This document shows, piece by piece, positions 43,541-50,931 of a DNA stretch of 64,000 nt. Position numbers and translations under genes: made by a program. Location: positions 1 through 64,000 of the forward strand of contig JADJSA010000004.1 in the NCBI GenBank assembly GCA_016711925.1, written 5' to 3'. The notes under the pieces are model-generated. The model did no database searches. It worked only from the letters and a program-made list of their open reading frames with translations, and was not told the DNA's origin. Every line of letters starts with the position of its first letter. Position 1 is the first letter of the stretch. The stretch is from Candidatus Methylophosphatis haderslevensis (GTDB lineage Bacteria > Pseudomonadota > Gammaproteobacteria > Burkholderiales > Rhodocyclaceae).

Positions 43541-44506
43541 TCAGGCGGCAATGCGCTCGCGGCCTTTTTTGAGGATGCGCGCCAGGGTCTCGGCCAGTCG
43601 CTGCGGCTCGAACTTGGCGACGTATTCGTCTACCCCGACCGACAGCCCCAGATGCTGGTTGCTCATGCCGGAAAGCGACGAATGCATGATCACCGGCACA
43701 CCGGCAAAGCGCGGGTCGCTCTTGATCTTCTTGGTCAGGATGTAACCGTCCATTTCCGGCATCTCGACGTCGGTGAGCAGCAGCGCAACCGTGTCGCACA
43801 CGCTTTTGCCGTGGGCGATCGCGTAGGAGGCGATGCGATCGAGTTCTTCCCAGGCCTGGCGGCCATTGACCGATGCCACGTAGGGCACCTGCATCGCATC
43901 GAGCGTGCGCTGGATCTGGTTGCGCGCCACCGAGGAATCGTCGGCGAAGAACACCGTGGAATTGGCGGCCTCGACCGGCTTGATGTCCTTGAACAGGTAC
44001 TCGTCGTCGATGTTGGTGGTCTCGGACAGCACCTTTTCGACATCCAGCATCATCACCAGGCGGTGGTCGGCAAGCTCGGTCACCGCGGTAACCAGCCCGC
44101 CCATGTTGGACATCAGCATCTCGGGCGGCACGCGCATCTGCGACCAGTCGAGCCGCAGGATGGTATCCACGCCTTCGACGAGGAAGCCCTGGATGTGGCC
44201 GTTGTACTCGGTCATGATCATCACGTCGCGCGGCGTTTCGGTATCGAGCCGCGCGTACTTGGCTAGGTCGACCACCGGCACCAGCGCGCCGCGCAGGCTG
44301 ACCATGCCTTCGACCGAACTCGGCATTTCCGGCGCCGCGGTGATCTCGGGCCGGCGCATCACCTCGCGTACCTTGAAGACGTTGATGCCGAAAGTTTCCC
44401 GGCGGCCGGTGCGGCTGTTCTGTCCCAGCGTGAAGAGCAGGATTTCAAGTTTGTTGGTGCCGGCAAGACGGGTCCGGGCATCGATGTTCTTCAGCAACTC
44501 TGACAT
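43541..44506 (-). CDS. cheV: Coupling protein CheV, first tandem copy
   Basis: 321 residues from the ATG at 44506. Same architecture as its neighbour: CheW-like (LEILLFTLGQNSRTGRRETF, then VEGMVSLRGALVPVVDLAKY) and receiver (VFFADDSSVARNQIQRTLDA, LLTDVEMPEMDGY, VAKF). It has a six-residue insertion (QNSRTG region) relative to the other copy. It heads the cheV-cheV-cheY-cheZ-cheA run behind a sigma-28 promoter. Confidence 0.93.
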   Translation of the reverse strand: MSELLKNIDARTRLAGTNKLEILLFTLGQNSRTGRRETFGINVFKVREVMRRPEITAAPEMPSSVEGMVSLRGALVPVVDLAKYARLDTETPRDVMIMTEYNGHIQGFLVEGVDTILRLDWSQMRVPPEMLMSNMGGLVTAVTELADHRLVMMLDVEKVLSETTNIDDEYLFKDIKPVEAANSTVFFADDSSVARNQIQRTLDAMQVPYVASVNGRQAWEELDRIASYAIAHGKSVCDTVALLLTDVEMPEMDGYILTKKIKSDPRFAGVPVIMHSSLSGMSNQHLGLSVGVDEYVAKFEPQRLAETLARILKKGRERIAA

Positions 44507-44574
44507 GGCTAGCGCTCCAGGGCGGCGGTTCTCTTGGTTTGTCGGGCCTGCCGGGGCAAACCCGATCACACCGA

Positions 44575-44601
44575 ATAACGGCGAGCGGGCGTTGTTCTTT
44601 A
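44575..44601 (-). promoter_or_regulatory. FliA (sigma-28) promoter of cheV-cheV-cheY-cheZ-cheA
   Basis: Minus strand TAAAGAAC, 11 bp, GCCGTTAT, the -10 ending 69 bp before the cheV start. It lies in the 410-bp gap 44507-44916, which otherwise contains no gene. Confidence 0.75.
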
Positions 44602-44821
44602 GGCGGCCGGCCCGTGCGGAATCTCACGGAATCACGCAGTCACTGGAGCGCCGCGGCGTTCACCGGACGGAACCCGGGGTTCGCGACTTCGTGATTGGCG
44701 AAACATTTGGCACTGAGAATCCGATCGCGAGCCGCATAAACGGATTCGCTCATGCCGCGTCAGAGCCCGGCGAGTGGCGGGCGAAAACGCCTGGCGGTGC
44801 CACCAAGGCGCCTGCGGGGGT

Positions 44822-44855
44822 GCCTGGAAAGCCAATATCCATGCGGCTTCCAGGG
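44822..44855 (-). repeat. Unit of the dispersed intergenic palindromic repeat
   Basis: On the minus strand the unit opens GGAAGCCGCATGGATATTGG and folds into a stem (GCCTGGAAAGCC against GGCTTCCAGGGC on the plus strand) with loop AATATCCATGC. It is the most regular of the five units seen in this window (others near 11423, 11463, 32955, 33042). Confidence 0.55.
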
Positions 44856-44916
44856 CATCGCCGCGAGCCGCGGGAGCGCGGCGCCGCGCGGTCAAGGGGC
44901 GGCCGACTGCCGCCGT

Positions 44917-45222
44917 TCAGGTGATGGCGAACAGCTTGCCGAAGTTGGCGATGTCGAGCACCTGGCGAACGCTGCCGTTCACGCCGGACAGGGCCACGCT
45001 GCGATTGGCGCTGCGCGCCTTGTCGCGCAACATCAGCAGCATGCCGAGCGCCGAACTGTCGAGATAGTCCACCCGGTTCATCTCGATGGTGACGCTGCTC
45101 GCGCCGGGCATGCTCAGTGCATGGTCGACGGCACCGCGGAATTCGCGATGCGCATTGAAGTCGAAGCGACCATCCAACTGGATGACCGCGCTGTTGTCCC
45201 GCGAAACGACCTTGGCGTCCAT
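44917..45222 (-). CDS. STAS-domain anti-sigma-factor antagonist-like protein
   Basis: 101 residues, a single STAS domain: VVSRDNSAVIQLDGRFDFNA, VTIEMNRVDYLDSSALGMLL (the DSSALG motif with phosphorylatable Ser) and VRQVLDIANFGKLF. Such proteins work in partner-switching with an anti-sigma or a kinase. No kinase or phosphatase partner is in the window. It has its own sigma-28 promoter, so it is expressed with the late flagellar genes. Confidence 0.85.
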   Translation of the reverse strand: MDAKVVSRDNSAVIQLDGRFDFNAHREFRGAVDHALSMPGASSVTIEMNRVDYLDSSALGMLLMLRDKARSANRSVALSGVNGSVRQVLDIANFGKLFAIT

Positions 45223-45252
45223 TACCTCACCTCCAGAAAACCGTCTGGCACG

Positions 45253-45279
45253 TCAACGGCAGCGGCCCGGCGCACTTGA
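45253..45279 (-). promoter_or_regulatory. FliA (sigma-28) promoter of the STAS gene
   Basis: Minus strand TCAAGTGC, 11 bp, GCCGTTGA, the -10 ending 31 bp before the start codon, in the short gap after cheB. Confidence 0.6.
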
Positions 45280-45299
45280 GTCGCCCGGCACCGCCGCGC

Positions 45300-46382
45300 T
45301 CAGACGCGCACCGTGCTGCGTTCGCGCCGCGACAGCGCGGCGATCAGCCGCGCGGCAACTTCACCGAGCGGCGCACTCTCGATTACGCCGCCCAGGGCGA
45401 CCGCCTCGCGCGGCATGCCGTAGACCACGCAGGTGGCTTCGTCCTGCGCGACCGTATGGCAGCCGGCCTGGAACAGCGACAGCATGCCTTTTGCGCCGTC
45501 CTTGCCCATGCCGGTGAGCAGCGCGGCGACCGCCCGTTTGCCGGCGTGCTCCGCCACCGAATCGAACAGGACATCGACCGACGGCCGGTGGCGATTGACC
45601 GGCGCCGCGCTCGACAACTCGCAGAAATAGTCGGAGCCGCGGCGACGCACCAGCAAGTGCGAATGGCCGGGCGCCAGGTAGGCGTGCCCGGGCAGAATCC
45701 GTTCGCCGTGTTCTGCCTCCTTGACCCGCACCGGGCACAACCCGTCGAGACGCTTGGCGAACGAAGGCGTGAATGACTCGGGCATGTGCTGGACCATGAC
45801 AATGCCCGGCGCGGTCTCGGGCATCGCGCTGAGGACTGCCTTGATCGCCTCGGTGCCGCCGGTGGAGGCGCCGATCGCGATCAGCCGGTCGAAACTGGCG
45901 CGGCTGTCGATCGCCAGCGGCTTGCTCGCCGCCGGTCGCTGGCGCGCCGGTTGCTGCGAAACCGCGGCGGCGGACATCCGGTGACGCGCGCCGAAGGCCA
46001 CGCGAATCTTGTCGCAGACTTCCTGCGCATACTCGCCCAGGCCGCTGCCCTGGTCGAGGCGCGGCTTGGAGACAAAGTCCACCGCGCCGAGTTCGAGCGC
46101 GCGCAGCGTGGTGTTGGAGCCGCGCTCGGTGAGCGAGGAGATCATCACCACCGGCGTCGGACGCAGGCGCATCAGGCGGTCGAGGAACTCCAGACCGTCC
46201 ATTCTCGGCATCTCGACATCGAGCGTAATCACGTCGGGGTTGGTCTGCTTGATCAGTTCGCGGGCGACCAGCGGGTCCGGCGCGGTTCCGACAACCTCCA
46301 TGTCGCTGGCGCTGCCGATGACCTGGCTCAGGATGGCCCGCATCAGCGCCGAGTCATCGATTACAAGCACTCTGATCTTCAT
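45300..46382 (-). CDS. cheB: Chemotaxis methylesterase CheB
   Basis: 360 residues from the ATG at 46382. Receiver domain (VLVIDDSALMRAILSQVIGS, phospho-Asp55 in TLDVEMPRMDG), a linker, then the methylesterase domain with the triad residues in IGASTGGTEA (Ser), VQHMPESF (His) and GMGKDGAKGM (Asp). It removes methyl groups from, and deamidates, MCP glutamates. It follows cheD in the MCP-cheR-cheD-cheB order. Confidence 0.96.
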   Translation of the reverse strand: MKIRVLVIDDSALMRAILSQVIGSASDMEVVGTAPDPLVARELIKQTNPDVITLDVEMPRMDGLEFLDRLMRLRPTPVVMISSLTERGSNTTLRALELGAVDFVSKPRLDQGSGLGEYAQEVCDKIRVAFGARHRMSAAAVSQQPARQRPAASKPLAIDSRASFDRLIAIGASTGGTEAIKAVLSAMPETAPGIVMVQHMPESFTPSFAKRLDGLCPVRVKEAEHGERILPGHAYLAPGHSHLLVRRRGSDYFCELSSAAPVNRHRPSVDVLFDSVAEHAGKRAVAALLTGMGKDGAKGMLSLFQAGCHTVAQDEATCVVYGMPREAVALGGVIESAPLGEVAARLIAALSRRERSTVRV

Positions 46383-46426
46383 CAAAACCTCCCGGACTCC
46401 GTTGCCGGCTGCGTCATCGCGGTCCG

Positions 46427-47053
46427 TCAAATGAACAGTTCGACATCGCCCGCGATCTCGGTGCCCCTGAGGCGCTGCGCGTATTCGCGCTCGCGCCTGG
46501 CCAGCGTGTCGTTTGCAACATGGATGAGCTTCTTCATCAGTACACGGCCGCTGTAGGCAAAGTAGTAGAGCTTGCGCGGATAGATGTCGAGCAGATCGCG
46601 CGCCACGATCGGAATGCCTTCGGTTTTCAGGTAGTCGAGCACGAACTGCGCGTTGCGCTCGCCGACCTGCGACTGGGTCAGCGATGACATCACGGCGCCG
46701 CCGCCGAATACCTTGGCCTCCAGGCTGCTGCGGCGCGCGCCCAACTTGAGCAGGTGGTTGACCAGCACTTCCATGGCGAATCCGCCATAGCGGGCCGAGC
46801 CGGCGACCTGGTCGCCGCCGCCTTCGGGCAGCATGAAGTGGTTCATTCCGCCGATCCCCTTGTCGCGATCGCGCAGGCAGGCGGAGACGCAGGATCCGAG
46901 GACCGTCACCAGAACCATGTCGCTGGTGGTGACGAAGTATTCGCCGGGCAGCACCTTGACTGCCTGCACGCCGAGCACGCGGTCGAAGTAGCGGTTGGTT
47001 GCGATGTGCTCGGAGAGCACATCGTCTTCAGCGTGCTGCGTCCGCGCGTTCAT
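46427..47053 (-). CDS. cheD: Chemoreceptor glutamine deamidase CheD
   Basis: 208 residues from the ATG at 47053, overlapping the end of cheR by 26 bp. Catalytic Cys55 in VLGSCVSACLRD, His72 in GGMNHFMLPE, then GSARYGGFAMEVLVNHLLKL and VGERNAQFVLDYL. It deamidates receptor Gln residues. Proximity to cheR and cheB makes one adaptation unit. Confidence 0.95.
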   Translation of the reverse strand: MNARTQHAEDDVLSEHIATNRYFDRVLGVQAVKVLPGEYFVTTSDMVLVTVLGSCVSACLRDRDKGIGGMNHFMLPEGGGDQVAGSARYGGFAMEVLVNHLLKLGARRSSLEAKVFGGGAVMSSLTQSQVGERNAQFVLDYLKTEGIPIVARDLLDIYPRKLYYFAYSGRVLMKKLIHVANDTLARREREYAQRLRGTEIAGDVELFI

Positions 47054-47894
47054 AGACCGTCCTGCCGAGTGAGCGGAACTGGTCCGTCGCATGGGTGAAG
47101 CTCTCCGAGTGGCCGGCGAACATCAGCCCGTCCGGGCGCAGCAGCGGCTTGAAGCGCGCGAGCACCTTGTACTGCGTCGGCTTGTCGAAGTAGATCATGA
47201 CGTTGCGGCAGAAGATCGCATCGAACGGCCCCTGCAGCGGCCAGTTCGGCTCGAGCAGATTGATCCGCATGAACTCGACCAGCCGGGTCAGGTCGGGACG
47301 CACGCGCACCATGCCGGTCTGCTTCCCTGTGCCTTTGAGGAAGAACTTGCTCAGGCGGGCGGCCTCGATGCGTTCGGCCCGCTCCATTGGATACACGGCG
47401 GCCCTAGCTTCGCTCAGGCAGTTGGTGTCGAGGTCGCTGGCGACGATCTGCACCGGCGGGCTCATGGACTCGAACGCTTCGGAAGCCGCCATGGCGATCG
47501 AATAGGGTTCTTCGCCGGTCGAACTTGCGCTGCACCAGATCTTCAGCGGCCGGCGCGACCAGCGCGCGCGGATCTCGTTCTTCAGAATGTCGAAGTGGTG
47601 CGATTCGCGAAAAAATGACGTCAGGTTTGTCGTCAACGCATTGACGAACGACTCCCATTCCTTGCTTTCGCGCGAATGCAGCCGATCGAGATAGACGGAG
47701 AAACTGTTCGCGCCGGTAGCACGCAAGCGCCGCGCCAGCCGGCTATAGACCATGTCGCGCTTGATCGGCGACAGGGCGATGCCGGCGTGCTCGTAGATCA
47801 TCTTGCGCACGCGTTCGAAGTCGGCATCGGTGAAATCGAACTCGCGCTGACCGCCGGACTGGAGCAGCGTGGGACTGCGGATGGCGCTCGTCAT
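47028..47894 (-). CDS. cheR: Chemotaxis methyltransferase CheR
   Basis: 288 residues from the ATG at 47894; a TTG six codons earlier is the only longer choice. N-terminal helical domain (FDFTDADFERVRKMIYEHAG), then SAM-binding core: LTTNLTSFFRESHHFDIL, KIWCSASSTGEEPYSIAM, and FDAIFCRNVMIYFDKPTQ. Methylates MCP glutamates; probably recruited by the C-terminal pentapeptides of the two neighbouring MCPs. Confidence 0.96.
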   Translation of the reverse strand: MTSAIRSPTLLQSGGQREFDFTDADFERVRKMIYEHAGIALSPIKRDMVYSRLARRLRATGANSFSVYLDRLHSRESKEWESFVNALTTNLTSFFRESHHFDILKNEIRARWSRRPLKIWCSASSTGEEPYSIAMAASEAFESMSPPVQIVASDLDTNCLSEARAAVYPMERAERIEAARLSKFFLKGTGKQTGMVRVRPDLTRLVEFMRINLLEPNWPLQGPFDAIFCRNVMIYFDKPTQYKVLARFKPLLRPDGLMFAGHSESFTHATDQFRSLGRTVYERADAAR

Positions 47895-47978
47895 TGTGTT
47901 TGTTGTCTTCAAGGATGGATGGGTTTGGCGTGGCGCTGCGCCAGGCGGCCCGCTGACCGGCAGGCCGCCGATGTCACA

Positions 47979-50828
47979 TCAGAATTCCTCCCACTCGCCG
48001 TCGTCGGCGCCCAGCGGCGCGGCGTTGACCACTTTCTTCAGCGGGGCGGAGGGCGACTTCCCGGCCGGGAGCCGGGCAACGTTCCTCGCCCGGTCCGGCC
48101 CGCGCCGCTCGACCATTGCCACCGGTTGTGTCGCAGCGAGCGGCGCCGCGCCTTCGGCCAGCCGGAACATGGCGACCGTCTGGACCAGCGATCGGGCTTG
48201 CTCTTCCAGGCTTTCGGCGGCGGCGGCCGCCTGCTCGACCAGTGCGGCGTTCTGCTGCGTGGCTTCGTCCATGTGGCCGACCGCTTGCGCGACCTGCTCG
48301 ATGCCCGTGCTTTGCTCGCGGCTGGCTTCGGCAATTTCGGTGACGTAGCGCGCCACCTTCTGGAAGCTGGCGACCACTTCGGTCATCGTCTGCCCGGCTT
48401 CCTGCACCAGCCGCGCGCCGTCGTCTACCTTGCCTACGCTGCTGTCGATCAGGGCCTTGATTTCCTTGGCGGCGGTGGCGCTGCGCTGGGCCAGACTCCT
48501 GACTTCCGAGGCGACTACCGCGAAGCCGCGGCCTTGTTCTCCGGCGCGTGCGGCTTCGACTGCGGCGTTGAGCGCGAGGATGTTGGTCTGGAAAGCGATG
48601 CTGTCGATGACGCCGATGATGTCGGCGATCTTTTTGCTGCTTTCCTGGATCGCGCCCATGGTGTCGACGACTTTGCCGACCATCGCTCCGCCGCGTTCGG
48701 CCACTTCGTTGCTGCTGCGCGTCAGTTCGTTGGCTTGCCGCGCGTTGTCGGCGTTTTGCTTGACGGTGGCGTTGATCTGTTCCATCGAGCTGGCGGTCTC
48801 TTCGAGCCGGCTGGCCTGCTCTTCGGTGCGGGCCGACAGGTCGCTGTTGCCCGCGCTGATTTCCTGTGCCGCGGTGTTGATGACTTCGGTGGCTTCCTTG
48901 ATCCGTCCGACCACTTCCTTGAGCCGTTCGACCGTGGTGTTGGTGTCGTCCTTCAGCTGACCGAATGTGCCCGCATAGTCCGCTTCGATCTTCTGTGTCA
49001 GATCGCCTCGCGCTATCGCGTTCAACACTCGGGCAACGTCGCCGAGGCTGGTCGCGCTGTTATCCAGCATGCCGTTCAGGTTGTTGGTGATCTGCAGGTA
49101 GAAGCCTTCCTTGCCCGCCGGATCGATGCGCTTGGACAGGTCGCCATCCTTTGCGGCGCCAACGACCGCCTCAACTTCCCGCTCCACGACCAACTGTTCA
49201 GTGCGGTCTACCCACTCGCCAACAGAGCCGAGGCGGTTGCCGGCAGCATCCGAGATCGGATTGGTCACCACGTCGAACGTGCGGCCTCCGATGTCCATGC
49301 GGGTATTCACCTGGGCCTTGAGGTTTCTCAGGCGCTCGAGCGCTGCGCCCGGATCGGCGTAGAACATGCCGATGCTGCGGCCGATCACCTTGTCGGCATC
49401 GAAATCCGGGATCGTCTCGCGCAGCTTGGGCGTGACCCGGCGCATCGTGTTGCGCAACGCCTCGTTGATGTAGAGGATTTTCCCTTCGGTATCGACAATT
49501 CGAACGTTGGTCTGCACGAAATCGAGCGCGGTTCGAATTCGCTGATTCTCGGCGGCAACGCGGTTGGCCTCCGCCATGTCGAATCCGAGTTTGATCTTCA
49601 TCGACTTGGCTGCGTCGAGAATCCGGGTCACCTCGTTGCGCGACGAAGTGTCGATCTCGACATTGAGCTTGCCCTCGGCCATCACGTTGAAGTAGCCAAG
49701 CGCGTCGTCGATCGGACGACGAATCGCACGCATCAGCAACCACCCCAGTACCGCAGCGATCAGCACCGCGCCCAAAGCCAGTCCGCCGATCACCCAATTG
49801 AGAGTTTCGGCGCGCTTGCGCGCGGCCGCAAGTTCGTCCGCCGATACGCGGATCTGGAGCTCGGAAAGTGCGTCGAGCTTGCCCTGCATGGGCTCGTAGG
49901 CCGCGTAGACACCCTTCTCCATGTACTCGTTGAGCAGCTTTTGGTCCTTGGCCTGGACCAGTTGCGTCACTCGGGCGAAACTGGCATCGACCTTGCCGAA
50001 CAAGGGTTCGGTTTCGGCGACCAGATTCTTCTCGTCTTCGACGAGATAGGTCTCTGTGTAGGCCTTCCATTGTTCGCTGGCGAGCTTGCGGTTACTTTCC
50101 AGCCGCGCAAACGCCTCGGCCCACGGCAGTCCGCCGTCATGGGCCTTCTGCAGGTTGGAAAGGCTGTTTGCCAGGCTGTCGCCCACAAGGCGCAGTTGTT
50201 TCAAGGGCACCACACGATCGTTGTGGATGGTATCGATCGATTGCGTGGTAGTCGACAACGCGTGCAATCCCATGGCGCCGATGGCCGCCATGAACAAGAT
50301 CGTAACCGCGATAACGCCAATCAGATATTGGCGGATACTCAGGGAACGCAGAATCGCGACCGGCGCCCAGTTGCGCGCGCACACGACTTTGCCGTCGCGG
50401 ATTCGCAAGTGGCCGGCACGACCCTCGCGAAAGTCTCGATACGCGGCCTCGGCCGCCGCCACCTCGGCGCGCAACGGCTGCGTGCGCACCGACATGTACC
50501 CGACGACCTGACCGTTCTCGCGGATCGGTGTCGCGTTGGCCTTGACCCAGTAGAAATCCCCGTTCTTGCAGCGGTTCTTCACCAGCCCGGTCCAGGGCCG
50601 TCCGGCCTTGAGTACCGACCACATGTCGGCAAAGGCTTCCTTGGGCATGTCGGGGTGGCGCACGATATTGTGCGGTTGTCCGATCAGTTCCTCGGAGGTG
50701 AAGCCGCTGATTTCGAGGAAGTCGTGGTTGATATAGGTAATGCGCCCGCCCAGATCGGTTTTGGAAACGATCGAATGGTTCTCGCGCAGTTCGACTTCGA
50801 CGGTGGTGACCGGGTGGTTGATTCTCAT
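47979..50828 (-). CDS. Large methyl-accepting chemotaxis protein with two PAS domains
   Basis: 949 residues. N-terminal Aer-like PAS (about 10-115: ITYINHDFLEISGFTSEELI, HPDMPKEAFADMW), membrane helix near 165-185 (LIGVIAVTILFMAAIGAMGL), a helical sensor region to about 345, second membrane helix (WVIGGLALGAVLIAAVLGWL), HAMP, a second PAS (about 425-545), then the signalling domain (ILALNAAVEAARAGEQGRGF; AVVASEVRSLAQRSA). It ends in EWEEF, a CheR/CheB docking pentapeptide of the xWxxF type. An 880-bp part of its signalling domain is nearly identical in DNA to the next MCP gene. Own sigma-28 promoter; followed by cheR. Confidence 0.93.
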   Translation of the reverse strand: MRINHPVTTVEVELRENHSIVSKTDLGGRITYINHDFLEISGFTSEELIGQPHNIVRHPDMPKEAFADMWSVLKAGRPWTGLVKNRCKNGDFYWVKANATPIRENGQVVGYMSVRTQPLRAEVAAAEAAYRDFREGRAGHLRIRDGKVVCARNWAPVAILRSLSIRQYLIGVIAVTILFMAAIGAMGLHALSTTTQSIDTIHNDRVVPLKQLRLVGDSLANSLSNLQKAHDGGLPWAEAFARLESNRKLASEQWKAYTETYLVEDEKNLVAETEPLFGKVDASFARVTQLVQAKDQKLLNEYMEKGVYAAYEPMQGKLDALSELQIRVSADELAAARKRAETLNWVIGGLALGAVLIAAVLGWLLMRAIRRPIDDALGYFNVMAEGKLNVEIDTSSRNEVTRILDAAKSMKIKLGFDMAEANRVAAENQRIRTALDFVQTNVRIVDTEGKILYINEALRNTMRRVTPKLRETIPDFDADKVIGRSIGMFYADPGAALERLRNLKAQVNTRMDIGGRTFDVVTNPISDAAGNRLGSVGEWVDRTEQLVVEREVEAVVGAAKDGDLSKRIDPAGKEGFYLQITNNLNGMLDNSATSLGDVARVLNAIARGDLTQKIEADYAGTFGQLKDDTNTTVERLKEVVGRIKEATEVINTAAQEISAGNSDLSARTEEQASRLEETASSMEQINATVKQNADNARQANELTRSSNEVAERGGAMVGKVVDTMGAIQESSKKIADIIGVIDSIAFQTNILALNAAVEAARAGEQGRGFAVVASEVRSLAQRSATAAKEIKALIDSSVGKVDDGARLVQEAGQTMTEVVASFQKVARYVTEIAEASREQSTGIEQVAQAVGHMDEATQQNAALVEQAAAAAESLEEQARSLVQTVAMFRLAEGAAPLAATQPVAMVERRGPDRARNVARLPAGKSPSAPLKKVVNAAPLGADDGEWEEF
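48165..49043 (-). repeat. Long near-identical block, copy in the intact MCP gene
   Basis: About 880 bp covering most of the MCP signalling domain. By direct reading it matches 51083-51960 with only a handful of mismatches and one length difference (TTTTT here at 48631-48635). The flanks on both sides diverge at once, suggesting gene conversion or a recent duplication. Confidence 0.8.
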
Positions 50829-50879
50829 CTGTTCCTCACTGTTTCCGTTCGTGCTGCGACTAGCAGGCCGATTGCTCGG

Positions 50880-50906
50880 TTATCGGCACTGCGCGGCAAA
50901 CCTTGA
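50880..50906 (-). promoter_or_regulatory. FliA (sigma-28) promoter of MCP-cheR-cheD-cheB
   Basis: Minus strand TCAAGGTT, 11 bp, GCCGATAA: the -10 is the exact sigma-28 consensus. It ends 52 bp before the start codon at 50828, between the two MCP genes. Confidence 0.82.
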
Positions 50907-50931
50907 AACGCGTTGCGAGCAACGCGCGCGC

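Noticed and set aside
45281..45299. Search for a CRISPR array, tRNA or rRNA gene anywhere in the window
   Set aside because: No regularly spaced direct repeats, no cloverleaf and no rRNA-like stretches were seen; the gaps contain only promoters, hairpins and the dispersed repeat.
47676..50906. Plus-strand open frame of 1076 codons opposite the large MCP and cheR
   Set aside because: Antisense of two well-recognised genes, no ribosome site or domain.
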